From Xanthoparmelia taractica (Eukaryota; Ascomycota; Lecanoromycetes; Lecanorales; Parmeliaceae): a DNA stretch of 64,000 nt. A program made the position numbers and the translations under genes. The notes under the pieces were generated by a model, which was not told where the DNA came from, did no database searches, and was given only the letters and a program-made list of their open reading frames with translations. Shown here piece after piece: positions 12,201-24,293 of the stretch. Positions within the stretch are counted from its first letter, which is position 1; each line of letters opens with the position of its first letter. The stretch lies in NCBI GenBank assembly GCA_033085395.1, contig JANQBS010000057.1, positions 1-64,000 of the forward strand, given 5' to 3'.

Positions 12201-15200
12201 GCACTGCTTTTCCTGAATCAAGGAAGCCTGGCCTTGAAATTGTTTCTATGGCAGAGACTGCGAAATGCCTATCAAGCCGTTCATTACCCGCCTCAGATAC
12301 TTTGTTGCAATCTGAGAAGCTTTGCGCTCATCACTAATCATCTCGCCTCCTCATCCTACACAAAGAGCAGCCCCGGGAACCGCCATGACAGCTTGCTTCG
12401 TTGGTTGAATACACTTGACGATCTCTTAACTCGAATACTAGCAGCCGCACTCATTCATAGCGATGGTTTTGAGACACTAGATGCAGACCATGTCCGGGTA
12501 TCCTTGGAAGCTTTAGCCAGACTACGGGACATCCTGCATGTGTTTGCATTATGGGAAGACACAATTCGAGTTGGTAAAACCCAGGTTCCCTTCTCGGTCA
12601 GCCAAACTGCTCAGAGGGGTTTAAATAAGTCCACAGATAAGTTTCGCGACATGATTGTCAGAACCTGGACCTTGCAATACATACTTCTCAAGGAAGCAAT
12701 TAAACAAAGCCCAGAGTTATTTGCAAATCCAGATGAGATACTGCTTTGTTACCTGAAGCGGGTCCACCAAACGTTAGGCCTACGATGCTACTGCAGCCTC
12801 GCAGATAAAATGTTCCTGAAGCTGATGAAATCCGACCTTGAGAGATTCAAACTTGCGGAAGGATGGGACACTGACATGGCTCAATTGGTCTTTGATCTCT
12901 ATGGTCTGAAAATCTCTTCGACTACGGCTGAAATGCAAGATCATGGCTGTCTTCCAGAGGAGCTTGACCGTCGTACCGCGTTGGAAGTAATGGACACCGT
13001 TATGCTACATGTCAACAGGCTTAGTATTAAGGACTTACTGAGGAGCGATCTCAAATTCGCCGTAGACAAAATGCAGCAAGTCATCAAGATACCGAAGGTC
13101 ACGACAAACGCGACGGCGAGGACCTTCAACAGTCGGCTCGCGAACATTTATCTGAAATCGCCTGTTAATCCTGTTGACCTATACCGGTCCTTGCGAGGCG
13201 TTGGCGGCCTCTGCGGAAATCCCGTACGTAGCGAGGGAGCTGAGATCGCTGCGAAAGGGTGGTACTTCTTGCTCGGTCACATTGCTCTCGCCAAGTTTCG
13301 TTCACAGAAACGTTCACCCGTTGTTTCAACTGATGACCTCGAAATTGCCAGGACCTTTTTCAGGCATGACCTTGAGTTCGATACCGACAGATGGGAGACG
13401 TGGTATAGATTAGCCCAGGTGTACGATGCTATGATTGAAGAAGACAGTACGTGGTCGGCAGAGAAGCTAGACAACCATATGGCGGATCTGGCAGTGTTGC
13501 AACGAAAAGCTATACACTGCTATTCCATGGCCATGGCAGTAGGAACACGCTGCGGAGACGCGTCATTCGAAGCAACGAGCAAAATGGCTGATCTTTGCGC
13601 TGACTTTGGTACGCGGATCTACGCCTCCACACGGGAACCATTTTCAATGCGAGCTTTTGATATGAATGACTTTATGAGGCCTTTCAACAGAGCTGGGCAA
13701 GGCATGTATGAGAACCACCAGTTCCCAGGTCTGAGTCTGTACTCAGCTTGGAAATTTGCAAGTTCTTTACTTCGTCGGGCTTCGATTCAGAAACCTCAAG
13801 ACTGGGTGTAAGTCTAATCGTTTCCTAATCAGCTAACATATGACTGACTTAGAAACCAGAGTTTCGTATATGCTAGGCAAGGTGCTTTGGAAGATGCACA
13901 ATTATGGCGACAACGTCCTTGGTAATGCCAAACGAATTGGATATCAAGTTGTCATCGAGGCTTTTGTACGAGCTATCGAGTCATGTCCCGATAAGCGAGA
14001 CAGTCGACACCCAGACAAAGATCCGATTCTCGAGCCCCATTATAAGCTTGTTTCAGTGGTCCATAAGCTTCGTATCTCAAGACGGATTTCGGTGGGAGCG
14101 TCAGCTGTGCCTTGTATGGTTCTTACTGACATGAGCTTGTAGGTAGAGGAAGGTTGCCGGATCTTGAAGGCTACGCCATACTCCCGAAAAGTGCCGGATG
14201 TTCAAGATGTAGAGGATTGGGCAAGCTATATACTGCAGGTTATCAAAGCCCTGAGATCTGCAGACAAGGCGAATTGGCACCATCGTATGGTAGCAAGAGT
14301 AGGCTTCGCTGTTCGATAATCCTGCAAGGAAGGCTGACACTTTCTAAGGCGGCTCACATTATATACGACAGTATTCCAAACGAAGCGCAAGCTGCTCAAG
14401 ATGCAAAGCATGAAATCACGCAACAGATTTTCACAAAGACCATGGCCATCCAAGTATGGAAACCTGATAATGAACGGGTCGGAAGACATTTTGTCTACAC
14501 TGGTCGATATGTCAGGTTCTTCGTTCGACTGCTCTATCAATTGAACGACAAATCCAGCTTGGAAGCGCTAGCACGGCGGATTCGCAAGAAAGCTGGTGAC
14601 TTTGTTGGCCATGTTGGTATATGGCAAGAGATTTGTCAGGCATATCTAAAGGTATACTCAAGCATTAGCTCGAGCTTTATGTCACAATACTGATAAGCTC
14701 AGCTCCTACGCAACCAGCCGTATTACAAAGTACCCGACCGCTACCAGGAAGATGTTTTCACAGGGATGAATCCGGAAACATTCCAGCTCAACGCCTCTCG
14801 TCTCGAATCCTATATACACTCCACAATGACGAACTCTCCAATCCTCGAAATCTTACGTGAAGCAATCGAGTTCAAGAAACTAAATAACAACTACTTCAAA
14901 AGCGGAGCTTTCGAGGAGCTCATTGGAGACATATATGCACATCTTTATGACACCTTCGTACCGGAAATTATTGCCAAAGAGACCGCTGAAGAAAATAGAG
15001 TCCGCATGAGACTTGATAATATACTCGCAGCCCCACCCGACGCCGCTGAGACACCCCCACCTGACCAGGCTGGCGACCAAGGCGCTGAGCGGAGAACCAA
15101 AGCCAATCGGGTCACTCCTAGAGAGATTATTCGAAAAGCTGAAGCCATCGCTGCTAGACCCGCTCCTACGGTTCCAGTCAAAGCATTCAAGCCCTTAGCA

Positions 15201-15617
15201 CCAGCTCCTGTTTCCGAACAAGACAGACCTGCCCAAAGTTCACCGGCAATAGCCGTGCTTATACACGAAGACCCTATCAGGGATCCAGGAAGCAGCGTCC
15301 CCGGGAGTGTACATGATAGCGCTGACGACGAGAGCGAATTGAGCGACGTCGATGATGAATTGGCAGAGGGAAAGCCTGCAAATGCAACTGAAAGTAGGCC
15401 TCCGTTCCCTAATCTTGAGAAAGTAGGGACGAACGAATCTGCTGGGGCGGACAATGGAGGAGGTTTTGTTACTGCGAACGAGACCCAGGATGATGAGGAG
15501 GACGATGACGACGACGAAGAGATAGGAGTTCCGCAAGAGGAGCAAGTGGACGTCGAGGGTCGAACAGGCCCGGAAGAGCAAGAGGTCCAAGCGAAAGTTG
15601 ATGCAATGGATTTGTAA
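9256..15617 (+). CDS. hir3: Histone transcription regulator HIR3 (CABIN1-like)
   Basis: HIR3 is the large TPR-like subunit of the HIR histone-chaperone complex, which deposits H3-H4 independently of replication and represses histone genes and cryptic transcription. The product is about 1,990 aa. The N-terminal IEEALKLYQNALKLHSQGP motif and the long helical repeat body are typical. So are YMLGKVLWKMH, WASYILQVIKALRSADKANWHHRMVAR, the segment around PETFQLNASRLE, and a long acidic C-terminus ending in an EDDDDDDEE run. Introns inferred: 9,259-9,394, 9,470-9,521, 13,808-13,859, 14,072-14,146, 14,299-14,348 and 14,652-14,702. The start is chosen because ATG at 9,256 is followed directly by a GTACTG donor and splices in frame to an exon reading ASFAPLNIE; a later ATG is possible. 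The tail shows low-complexity D/E runs as in other members. Confidence 0.92.
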
Positions 15618-15764
15618 TATAAAGAATATGATACCCTGCAAGATCTGCGGTAGTCGGTGGTAAATTGCAAGGAGAATTGAGAGAGCTGCGATTTGCAGCA
15701 TGCAAGCCCCTTACCATCTTTCTACCTATTGATGTTCCACCATGAAATAATGACGCTTCTTTCC

Positions 15765-16629
15765 TCATCTATTCATCCTCTCATCCACAATCTTCCCAAC
15801 CATCCTCTCCAATACCCCCCCTCCGCTTCCCTCCTCTTTCAGGCCTTCAAAGTACCCTCTTACGCTCTTCTCAACATATTTCCCAACCATATCCACCTCC
15901 ACATTCACTTCCTCCCCCTCCCTCTTCGCGGCCATCACCACTCGCTCCTGCGTATACGCAATCAACATGACCTCCCACCACCCAACCTCATCATCCACAG
16001 CCGTGACCGTCAAACTCGCCCCATCAAGCGTCACATACCCCTTCTCCACCACATACCTCAGCACCTCCTTCTCTCTCGGCTGCAGTCTGAACACCAGACT
16101 ATTACCGTCGGGCGTTACGGAGAGGATCTTCGCGACGGTGTCGACATGTCCTTGCACGAAGTGCCCGCCCATGCGCATCGTGGCGCTGACGGCGCGCTCG
16201 AGGTTCACGGGGGAGGATTGGACGAGGGAGCCAAGGTTTGTGCGGCGGAGGGTCTCGGGGGAGACGCCGACGGTGAATTGGGTGGGGGTGAAGGAGGTGA
16301 TGGTTAGGCATGTGCCTGGATTTGGGATAATGGTTAGTAGGAGGACGGTGTTGGGATGAAAATAAAGGCTCCGAGACCCAGGATGGAGGTGTGATTTAGG
16401 TGGCGTGCAAGGCGGCCTACCGTTTATGCTGATGCTATCGCCCAAGTGAGCATCTGTGAGAATCTCTGCGCAGTCGGAGATTGTCAGCGAGGTTCCTCCT
16501 CCACCGGCCGCGGTATCATCTTGTTTTTCGAGGCGGGTCACGGCTGGCTGCGTTAGTTTAGCTGAGAAGAAGACTGGTAAGAGGAAAGGAGGAATTACTG
16601 CCTGTGACTTCGACTATGCCGGTGAACAT
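15765..16629 (-). CDS. rib5: Riboflavin synthase
   Basis: The enzyme dismutates two 6,7-dimethyl-8-ribityllumazine molecules into riboflavin and 5-amino-6-ribitylamino-uracil, the last step of riboflavin synthesis. The protein starts with MFTGIVEVTG, the invariant N-terminus of the family, encoded by a short first exon ending at 16,599. Introns are inferred at 16,598-16,544 and 16,420-16,316. Two lumazine-binding repeats follow. The first contains LGDSISINGTCLTI and FTVGVSPETLRRTNLG, the second GHFVQGHVDTVAKI and GYVTLDGASLTVTAV. After splicing it is about 235 aa, the usual length for the fungal enzyme. The gene is convergent with HIR3, only 147 bases from its stop, and divergent from the CoA-transferase gene with about 200 bases between. 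Confidence 0.93.
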
Positions 16630-16835
16630 GATTGACAACGTGCAGCAAGATTTATGAAAGCCTGACGATAGGATGGGGCGCTTGAAGGAAAGTATACGTT
16701 AATTGATGATGATTGCGGAATGTTTCCGCGTTGAAAGCCGAGGTCCGCTGTGTGCGGTCAATTGTTTGAACGACTTGACGTGCATTCTTCCCCTTTTCCT
16801 CTTCTCCGACCTCAACATATTGGTTTGGATACATA

Positions 16836-18433
16836 ATGGCTTCCTCGAGGACGTCTCTGAGCCTGGCAATGCATCTACGACCTCACATACGGCTCAATGG
16901 ATTGGCATGCTCGCTTTGCAGGGGTCTTGCAACAGCTGCAGCGGACTCGCCTACTCTACCGTTGGCGGGTATTAGGGTTCTGGATATGACCAGAGTCCTG
17001 GCCGGCGTACGTTTGCCATAAGGAGACCTATGTTTCTTTTTGGCTAACGGGGCCAAAAGCCGTATTGCACGCAGATACTGGGAGACCTCGGGTAGGCATT
17101 GTTTAATCCAGTATGATGAACTCACGGAACTCGTCCTGGAATATACTAACCCGATACTGATCGTAAATCTGATATAGGGCAGAAGTCATAAAGATTGAGC
17201 ATCCTACTCGAGGTGATGATACTCGAGCATGGGGTCCTCCATACGCAAAATACATTAGAGCGGACAAGACGGATAGTCCTGGAGAGAGTGCATATTTCTT
17301 ATCAGTACGCTTAGTTGACCGGGGAAACGATTCGGCTTAAGATTGGTAGTTGACTAGATAATTGTAGGTTAATCGGAACAAGAAGTCTATCGGACTTTCT
17401 TTCGCCTCTCCGTCTGGAGTCTCGATACTACATAAGCTAGTAAAAGACTGCGACGTGCTCGTGGAGAATTACCTGCCCGACACCCTGCAGAAGTATCAGA
17501 TGGACTATTCCACGCTATCGAAGATCAACCCTGCTCTGATCTATGCGTCCATCACAGGTTACGGCCAGACTGGCCCTTATCGCAAACGCGCGGGCTACGA
17601 TGTAATGGTCGAAGCGGAAATGGGTTTGATGCACATCACCGGCACCCGGGATGGACCGCCTGTGAAAGTGGGAGTAGCTGTCACTGACCTGACCACTGGG
17701 TTGTACGCCTCGAATTCAGTAATGGCAGCCTTGATTGGCCGAGCGAGGACAGGGAGAGGCCAGCATATCGACGTGGCACTAAGCGATTGCCAAGTGGCGA
17801 CCTTAGCCAACATGGCAAGCTCAGCACTGATTAGCGGTCAGCCGGATTCTGGCCGATGGGGAACAGCTCATCCTTCTATTGTGCCATACAAAGGTTTCAA
17901 GACCGCTGATGGAGATGTCCTGCTCGGCGGGGGTAATGACCGCCTCTTCGGCGTGCTATGTGATAGGATTGGCAAGCCAGAATGGGCAAAGGATGAGAGA
18001 TTCCACACCAACAGCGCGCGTGTGAAGAATAGGGAGACCTTGGAAGCGATGATCGAATCCGAGACGATGAAGAAGACTACGGCAGAGTGGCTGCAGGTGC
18101 TGGATGAAAGCGGTATGCCATATGCGGCTGTGAATGATATTCAGGGAACTCTAAACCATGAACATGGTATGCATCTAAATCCTCGTCGAGGGGCGTGCGG
18201 GCTAACAGGCGCTCTTTCTAGTGCTAGCCCGCGATATGGTCAAAGAAATCGAGCATCCTGCCTGCGGTCCGATGAAATTCGTAAATACTCCAGTGAAGTA
18301 CTCATACTCGACTCCGAGTATACGCACACCACCACCTTTACTAGGCCAGCACACCGATGAAATACTCAGAGACATCGTGAGGATGGATGAGAAGTCGATC
18401 GAGCATTTGAAGGCAGAGGGCGTCGTTGCTTAG
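16836..18433 (+). CDS. Family III CoA-transferase, SUGCT-like, mitochondrial
   Basis: This is a CaiB/BaiF-type CoA-transferase, closest in my memory to succinyl-CoA:glutarate CoA-transferase (SUGCT), which moves CoA between dicarboxylic acids in mitochondria. The first 35 residues carry Arg, Ser and Leu without acids, as in a mitochondrial presequence. LAGIRVLDMTRVLAGPYCTQILGDLGAEVIKIEHP (split here by introns) is the CoA-binding start of the family. The VGVAVTDLTTGLYA segment holds the expected catalytic aspartate, and RWGTAHPSIVPY, PPPLLGQHTDEIL and a C-terminal EGVVA match SUGCT. Introns: 17,007-17,059, 17,092-17,177, 17,305-17,366 and 18,167-18,221. The substrate is inferred by resemblance only; other acids are possible. 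Confidence 0.88.
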
Positions 18434-20046
18434 CTTTTCGCCTCCTGAAGACTTGCTTATCGGCAAGCCACCAGGATATGTGGCGGTCGTGCACGCCTGG
18501 GCTGTCCCATATGGCATATAGTATGGGTATGAAGCGGGAAATGTACGCTGCAGTCATATAAACACAGCTTAAAGAGACTGCCTTCCTTGGCACAATGTGT
18601 AGATATCACGTCACATGTTTCTGCCGCGATACTACGCGCCAGTCCAAGCTGAGCTTTGAACAACGGGGGTATACCCTTTAACATATTGCGACAGCGCACC
18701 TCATAGGGACAGGATTCAGTAATGCTTCCTCAAACTACATCAGTTTCACACACTGCCTTGTTGAAAATATTGGCTAGCCCTCCCCCTTAGGGACGTTGCC
18801 AGCAGGTTAATGATACACCCTTTGACCGAAACGAATCTATAGCTCATATATCCCAGAACTGCTATGTACCATGTCAATTAGGGAGGATACGATACCGTCC
18901 CTACAAACCGCAATCCTCATATTTCTCGGGAAACGAGCACTCATACATACCATACCAAAACCTCCAGACGAACGAACGAGGCAGTGAGAACCTTTCTCGT
19001 CGACACAGGGCGGCGCTTATAGATGGATGGGTTGGGGTGGTAAGAAAGAGGCTGCAAAGGTCATTGAGGACCAGAATTCTTGGGACGTTCGTGTGCTGGC
19101 TACTGATCTACAATAGTATGTGCGCAGGCGATTTGTGGACATGAAGTGGCGGATGCATTGTGGGATTGGGCTTCTGCTGGATTTCAAGTGCCGGGAAGGA
19201 AGGGAGGGAGGAAGGGAGGGAGGAATAATTCCAGTGAGCTCAGGTGAAAAGTAGAGATATTATTTGATTAACAGGATGCCTGGCATTGCAGGAGGATCTG
19301 GCTGTTATTGGAGGAGGAAATTATTACGATTGACTGCTCTGGGGAAGTTGGGGAAGAGAAGAGCCGGAAGGGTAAATGCGAATAAGGCAACAAACAAACT
19401 CAATTGTAAAAGCTAGCAAAGGCTGGTAGAGTCTCGGTAACATTCAAAGTCGGAAGATTCATTTCATATCATACAAAACAGCCCGTGATGAACCCGTGTC
19501 ATGAGTCGAATAAGTGGCAAGATCTGCCATTTAGGCAAAATCTTGTCGTCACGAAGGAACTTTTCATATGCTTAACGAGCCTGTTGCAGAGGCTTCGTGT
19601 ATTGCCTTCAAGTGCCGGCTTTCCGTGAACATGAATTATTGTAGTAATGATACTATGGATATGAAAGATCTTCTCTTTGTTTTGTTTTTCCCTGAGTTTC
19701 TGTTTGTATGTGTCGCTGTCGCCGTCGCCATCGCTGCTACTGCTGATGGTGGTAAACGGAGTAAGTGAAACCAGGCGAGGAAGGAGTGGACGCAGTGAAC
19801 TGCAAAGAAAAACAAATGCCGAGACGGGTCAGTGTCCGCTCCCTGAGGGACGGGCTCGATCAGTATCCGCATTGGGTTCGTTCCTTTGCAAGGAAGAGAA
19901 TAAAGAATATTGTATCTCCTGGGGAGTGGGGCATCGAAACCCTCTCGACCGGTCTCAGTCACGGACGAGAGTATATAGACAGCAGCTTTATTAACAAGCC
20001 AGGTTCAAAAGTGGCGCAAAAATGCCAACAACCCCTCGTCGATGAC
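18434..20046. other. Convergent intergenic region with purine-rich stretch
   Basis: The 3' ends of the CoA-transferase gene and the MIT/Myb gene face each other here. The span holds a GGAGGGA/GGAAGGGA purine-rich stretch around 19,198-19,225. Weak open frames on both strands have no domains. One 29-codon frame at 19,027-19,116 is listed separately. I see no RNA gene. Confidence 0.5.
19027..19116 (+). CDS. Candidate 29-aa micro-ORF
   Basis: A short frame begins MGWGGKKEAAKVIEDQ and ends at TAG 19,114-19,116. The composition is well balanced and charged, unlike random frames nearby, and GTATGT, a good donor sequence, overlaps its stop, so it could also be the first exon of a spliced gene. I could not find a convincing second exon. 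It is listed only as a candidate. Confidence 0.2.
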   Translation: MGWGGKKEAAKVIEDQNSWDVRVLATDLQ

Positions 20047-22354
20047 CTAAAGTGTTTTGGGATGTGCGGTCCGCGGAGATCTATAAATCTCGAGAGGAGA
20101 CGCCTTCTTAGGTGAATTGGGAGAGGACGTAGAAGATGCTGAATTGTTCGGAGGTTCTGCGGTCGACGCAGAAGAGGAAGAAGATGACGTTGTAGGCCTG
20201 GTGTGCCTTCGGGCGAGAATGCAATCAGTGCTCTTGTTAGTAATTGCTCCCGAAGAACATGAGCTGTCAAAAATATTGCCACTTGAAGTGTGGAGAGCGT
20301 GGGGAAGCATCATCTGTGCGGACATAGAGGGCGTAGGATCTTCGGAGCCTCTGGCGCTTACAATGTTCGACATGAGAGATGGAGTTGAAATCGGTTCTGC
20401 CGGTTTCTGCTGTTTTAAAGGATCTGATGAGCCTTGAATTCGTGCTATGGGTCGTCCAGTGGAAGTCGCGTTGCTCAAAGACAACGAGGCTGTAGAGTTG
20501 ATAGGAGCTTCGCCGCGGGTGAACGGTGACGACGGATATGACGTCCCTGGCGTATGACTCCTCGGCGTGAAGACCGGCGAACTGTTCTGACTCGGAGTAC
20601 TCGGGTGTTGGTGGGGGAGCGATCCGACGACTGAAGCACTTGGACGGTGACGGTATGCTGGATCCTCTAGAATAGTGCTGAATTCATTCGCGTGTTGGGC
20701 ACTGACAGGATGCGGTGCTGGAGAATGGAGAGCTTGTCGAGGTGTACTGGTACGGTTTCTGCCGGTGCTATTGTAGCCCTTCAAATGAAAGTAACGGTGC
20801 AAACAACGCTCGGCGTTGCGAGAACGAAACTTTCGGTGAATATCCCCCAGCGTCTTTCCCGCGTCGCCTAGAGCACAAAGTTTCCGGTCCTCGTCCTCAG
20901 TCCAGGGCTCTTCTGCTTCATGGTACTTCGGACCCATCTTGCCGATGGTGTGTTTGCGCTGGCTTAACGATCGATGCTTGCGCCTACCTTTGAATACAGG
21001 CGCGTCAGCGACCTCTTGCCAGCTTAGCTCTTCTCCCATTTTACCGCAGAGCGTCCAATCCTCGAAAAGTGAGTATTGCGGCTTTCCTCCGCCAGGGCCA
21101 TCGTCCCCTGGCTGGTCACTCTGTCCTTGTGGTGAACTCGAGGGACTCGCTACCGACTCTCGCAATAGCACGTCAAGACGTGCTTGGCAGGCGTTCCGCT
21201 TGGACAAAGATTAGCGCTCATTCCATACTGGACAGCTATTGGCTTACAGCATCGTTACACTGCATTCTTTCTTCAAGGCTGCAACTCCTGATAATCTCTT
21301 CTTGAAACAAAGCACCGGCCTGCTCGTACGCCCGCATGGCTTCTGCGCGATTCGACTGTCGGTCCAATGATTCTGCGTAGCGTGCTATATTTATTGCTTG
21401 GGACATGTCAGCGGACGGGATTTGACACTGGGGACGATTAGCTTGGTGGAGAACTGATCTCCTTTGCATTGAGGGGCTCGATACCGTTGATGGAAGTGGT
21501 TGTCGCGGATGCGCTGATTCGTGAGATGCCCCTGAAGTAGACGTTCTGGGTTCATTGCCCGTAAATGGCTGTCCGTTCTTTTGAGCATAATTATGCAAGG
21601 ATCCAGCTTGGCGCTGCTGTATGCCCATCACAGCAGCTCCTCTTGTTATCGAATCCAATGACTGTTGCCTAGATGGATCTCTGTGATGCGGAGGCAATGC
21701 CGAAAACTTCTCGTATCCATGTCGGTGTTGAGGACTGCGTTGCAATTGATCGTACGAATGACCAACTTGGAATGGCTGTGAACCCGTTGAAGCACTGACT
21801 TGACATACAGAGGCCATGGCGTGTGATTGAGGGTGAGGGAGTAGGCCCGTCGAGGCGGCCTCTCTACTGTCCGACTCCGTGAATGGCTGTTGGCTATCTT
21901 GGGCTTGAATATAAGGGTGATTACTGTGAGGAAAGTGGAGGCCCATCGAGGTGAACCCACTGGTCGTTGAATGCACGATTTGTTCAATGCTATTGTGACG
22001 AGTTGGAAGGAAACCGGATACGTCCACTTGGGTGGTATTCGAATTACAACTCTTGACTGGATCCCACATCTTGACTTTCGACGAGGACTCGTCATTAACA
22101 GGGTACAGTCGTCGTACAGGGGCAGCAGCTCCGAAGGGCATGAAACCTTTGTGCTCGTGAGAGACGTCGTCCATGGCCGGCGTAGCTTGGTAGTACGGGA
22201 GTCTGGTACTTAGGCCTTGACTGAATTCGTTGAATGATCCGGTGAGGAGATCATAGTTGGCACCGTCGTTAGGTGCCCGTGGATGTGTGGACTGGTTATT
22301 GATATCATTCTGGGATGACACAGAGCTCTTCAACGCCTCAGGTCTCTTCATCAT
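20047..22354 (-). CDS. MIT-like and Myb/SANT domain protein
   Basis: Two long frames join through an intron (about 21,235-21,196: donor GTAAGC after CNDA, acceptor AAG before RNACQARLD), giving a protein of roughly 750 aa. Residues 1-310 are low complexity, rich in Ser, Gln, His and Pro. Around residues 315-385 the helical segment QAINIARYAESLDRQSNRAE with AMRAYEQAGALFQEEI resembles a MIT domain, which usually binds ESCRT-III tails. Near residues 470-515, EEPWTEDEDRKLCALGDAG and FRSRNAERCLHRYFHLKG form one Myb/SANT repeat. The C-terminal 200 residues are serine-rich with an SSSSSSS run. The Myb repeat suggests a nuclear role. The combination is unfamiliar to me, and the MIT call is the weaker one. 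Confidence 0.75.
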
Positions 22355-24260
22355 GTCGCAATGAATCGAGAGGTAGAAAGATCAGTTGGTCTGGTTTGGG
22401 CCGTTTGAGCTGGCGTTGATGCTGATATTACACGGTTATGATTGAAAGCGAAGAATAGGGAGGAACAGATGGGAATCCCGCTTTGCTCTGATGCCATAAC
22501 ACATGCGCGAGTACATTCAGTCTCCAGACTAATGCAGCTCCCCCCAATGTTGAGCCCTCCATACTATTCGTCACCTCTAGAGCTCGGATCGGATCAGCTA
22601 TAGCTAGTTTTCCCAATGTTGTGGAAGGTTTGCCGCCGATCCCGGAGGGTACTCAACCAAACAGAAGCACGAGCTACTCGTTACCTGCAGGATCGAACGC
22701 GGAGTGTAAGCATGTCTAAGTACCCACATGGACTTGAGAAATATGACCAATATAGATTAGCAATCTCCCTCTTTAGCTCCTATAGCATTAAACAATAGTC
22801 TGGTTCTTTCGTTGCTTGAAACGTCATCGCCTTTTGTTCCTGTTCCGGTGAAAGTATTATGTTTCGTCAAGAGTTAGATTAATGGCTGCTGCGCTGGTCA
22901 TCAATGCCACCCTAAATCGTCAATGCCACTTATTTCGAGCTTCCAATGAGCGTCATCTGATAAATTCCTTGGACGAGAGATCCCGTGGACCGGAGCTGGC
23001 AGGGGCAGACCACCGTCTACTATCGCCACCCTGAGCTCACATGATGTAGAAATACGTAGGACATATGCCATTGGAGGAGGGTGTGATGCACTAGTCCGCC
23101 AAGGAAACTGCGGACTCATTCAGACTTGGCGTGGTAGACAACTCATTGTAGCGAAATAGCTCGTGGCTGATAGGCTTGGAAATGGCAGCTGTGAGAGGAG
23201 CCGCACCGTTGTAGAATATGAAGCCACGGACCCAAGGGTTTTGTCTTGCTGCTTGATGAGATGAGTATGATGCGTGACAGCCTTTATGGTTGTGGAAAGA
23301 TTTGTCCACGAGCACTTGCGGGGTTGGAAAGCAACAGTTACATTCATATTGATTCTGCAACAGCCACCTAACCCTTTACAATTCCCACTCAAAACAAGAA
23401 GGTAGCTTTTCAGGTCGACAAGGCAAGCTCGTTCCGACGCATGACCTCTTCGTTTTGGTACTTTGATGGGTTTCTGCAATTTGCGTATTCTCAGGTCATT
23501 TCCGGTGCCAAACCCGGGAGTCTGTTACTCCCAACAGTAACTGCTCCCAGACAAGTGTTAAGCAGCGGGAATGAATTCTCGTTGTTGCTGTTCTTGTGAG
23601 GTATTCGGGAAATTTCGACAGTCAGATCCTCTGCCAGCTTGCACGATACCGTCTGCTCACACGCAAAGCGGTCACATCAGGACGGATGGCGACTGACGAA
23701 GGAGTCTTCTCTCTGACAGGTTGAAATATCTAGAGTCGTCAGAGTGCAGTCCATGGACATTCGATGTTGAGGGTTTGCAGCACGATGGAATCTGCTGGTC
23801 TGTAAGCTAGCAACATGATCAACTGGCCGATGATAGGTCAGTCTCTATATCAAAACAAGATACTAAGGCCAATAACGGTCGGGTAGCTGATATGGTAGGG
23901 AGTGGCAGGAAATTGATAAGCAATTGCCTTCCCAACGGAGAGATAGAACGCAGCACGGCCGTAAACATTGATCCCTATGGTCCCTATAATTAGAATGCTA
24001 AGCGCACGGATCGGTTAAAGGCCGACCATAGGTAGTTTCGGCGAGTCAGAGCAACTTGTTACTCGTAAGCTATGATGAATCATGGCCAATGGTTCGTGGT
24101 TGAGAACCAGTACTTCTAACAGGATCTTTTACCACCCACAATACATTGCAAAATGATTATTATCTTATCAGTAAATCAGAGGACGGTCGGCTAAAAAATA
24201 GCGCTAGAGCGGCAAGTCCGAAAAGGTGACTTCCAAGCTCCTCACAGCTGCTACTCTATC
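22355..24260. other. Divergent intergenic region of about 1.9 kb
   Basis: This is the upstream region of both the MIT/Myb gene and the PHD gene. It includes a pyrimidine-rich leader next to 22,355. Open frames at 22,901-23,479 on the minus strand overlap one another and have no recognisable features. The length suits large promoters of regulatory genes. No RNA gene or repeat was recognised. Confidence 0.5.
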
Positions 24261-24293
24261 ATGGCTGAGGAGCAGCAGTATCTGTCCCAATAA
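24261..24293 (+). promoter_or_regulatory. Upstream ORF abutting the PHD gene start
   Basis: An ATG at 24,261 opens a ten-residue frame reading MAEEQQYLSQ. Its TAA at 24,291-24,293 shares the A with the ATG of the PHD gene (TAATG). If the leader includes it, ribosomes would have to reinitiate or skip to make the PHD protein. The transcription start is not visible, so its presence in the mRNA is an inference. Confidence 0.45.

Noticed and set aside
14945..15670. Minus-strand serine-rich frame of 241 codons
   Set aside because: It is the antisense shadow of the acidic C-terminus of HIR3; serine runs mirror the GAC/GAG repeats.
22901..23479. Minus-strand frames between the MIT/Myb and PHD genes
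   Set aside because: Mutually overlapping frames without domains, splice pattern or balanced composition.
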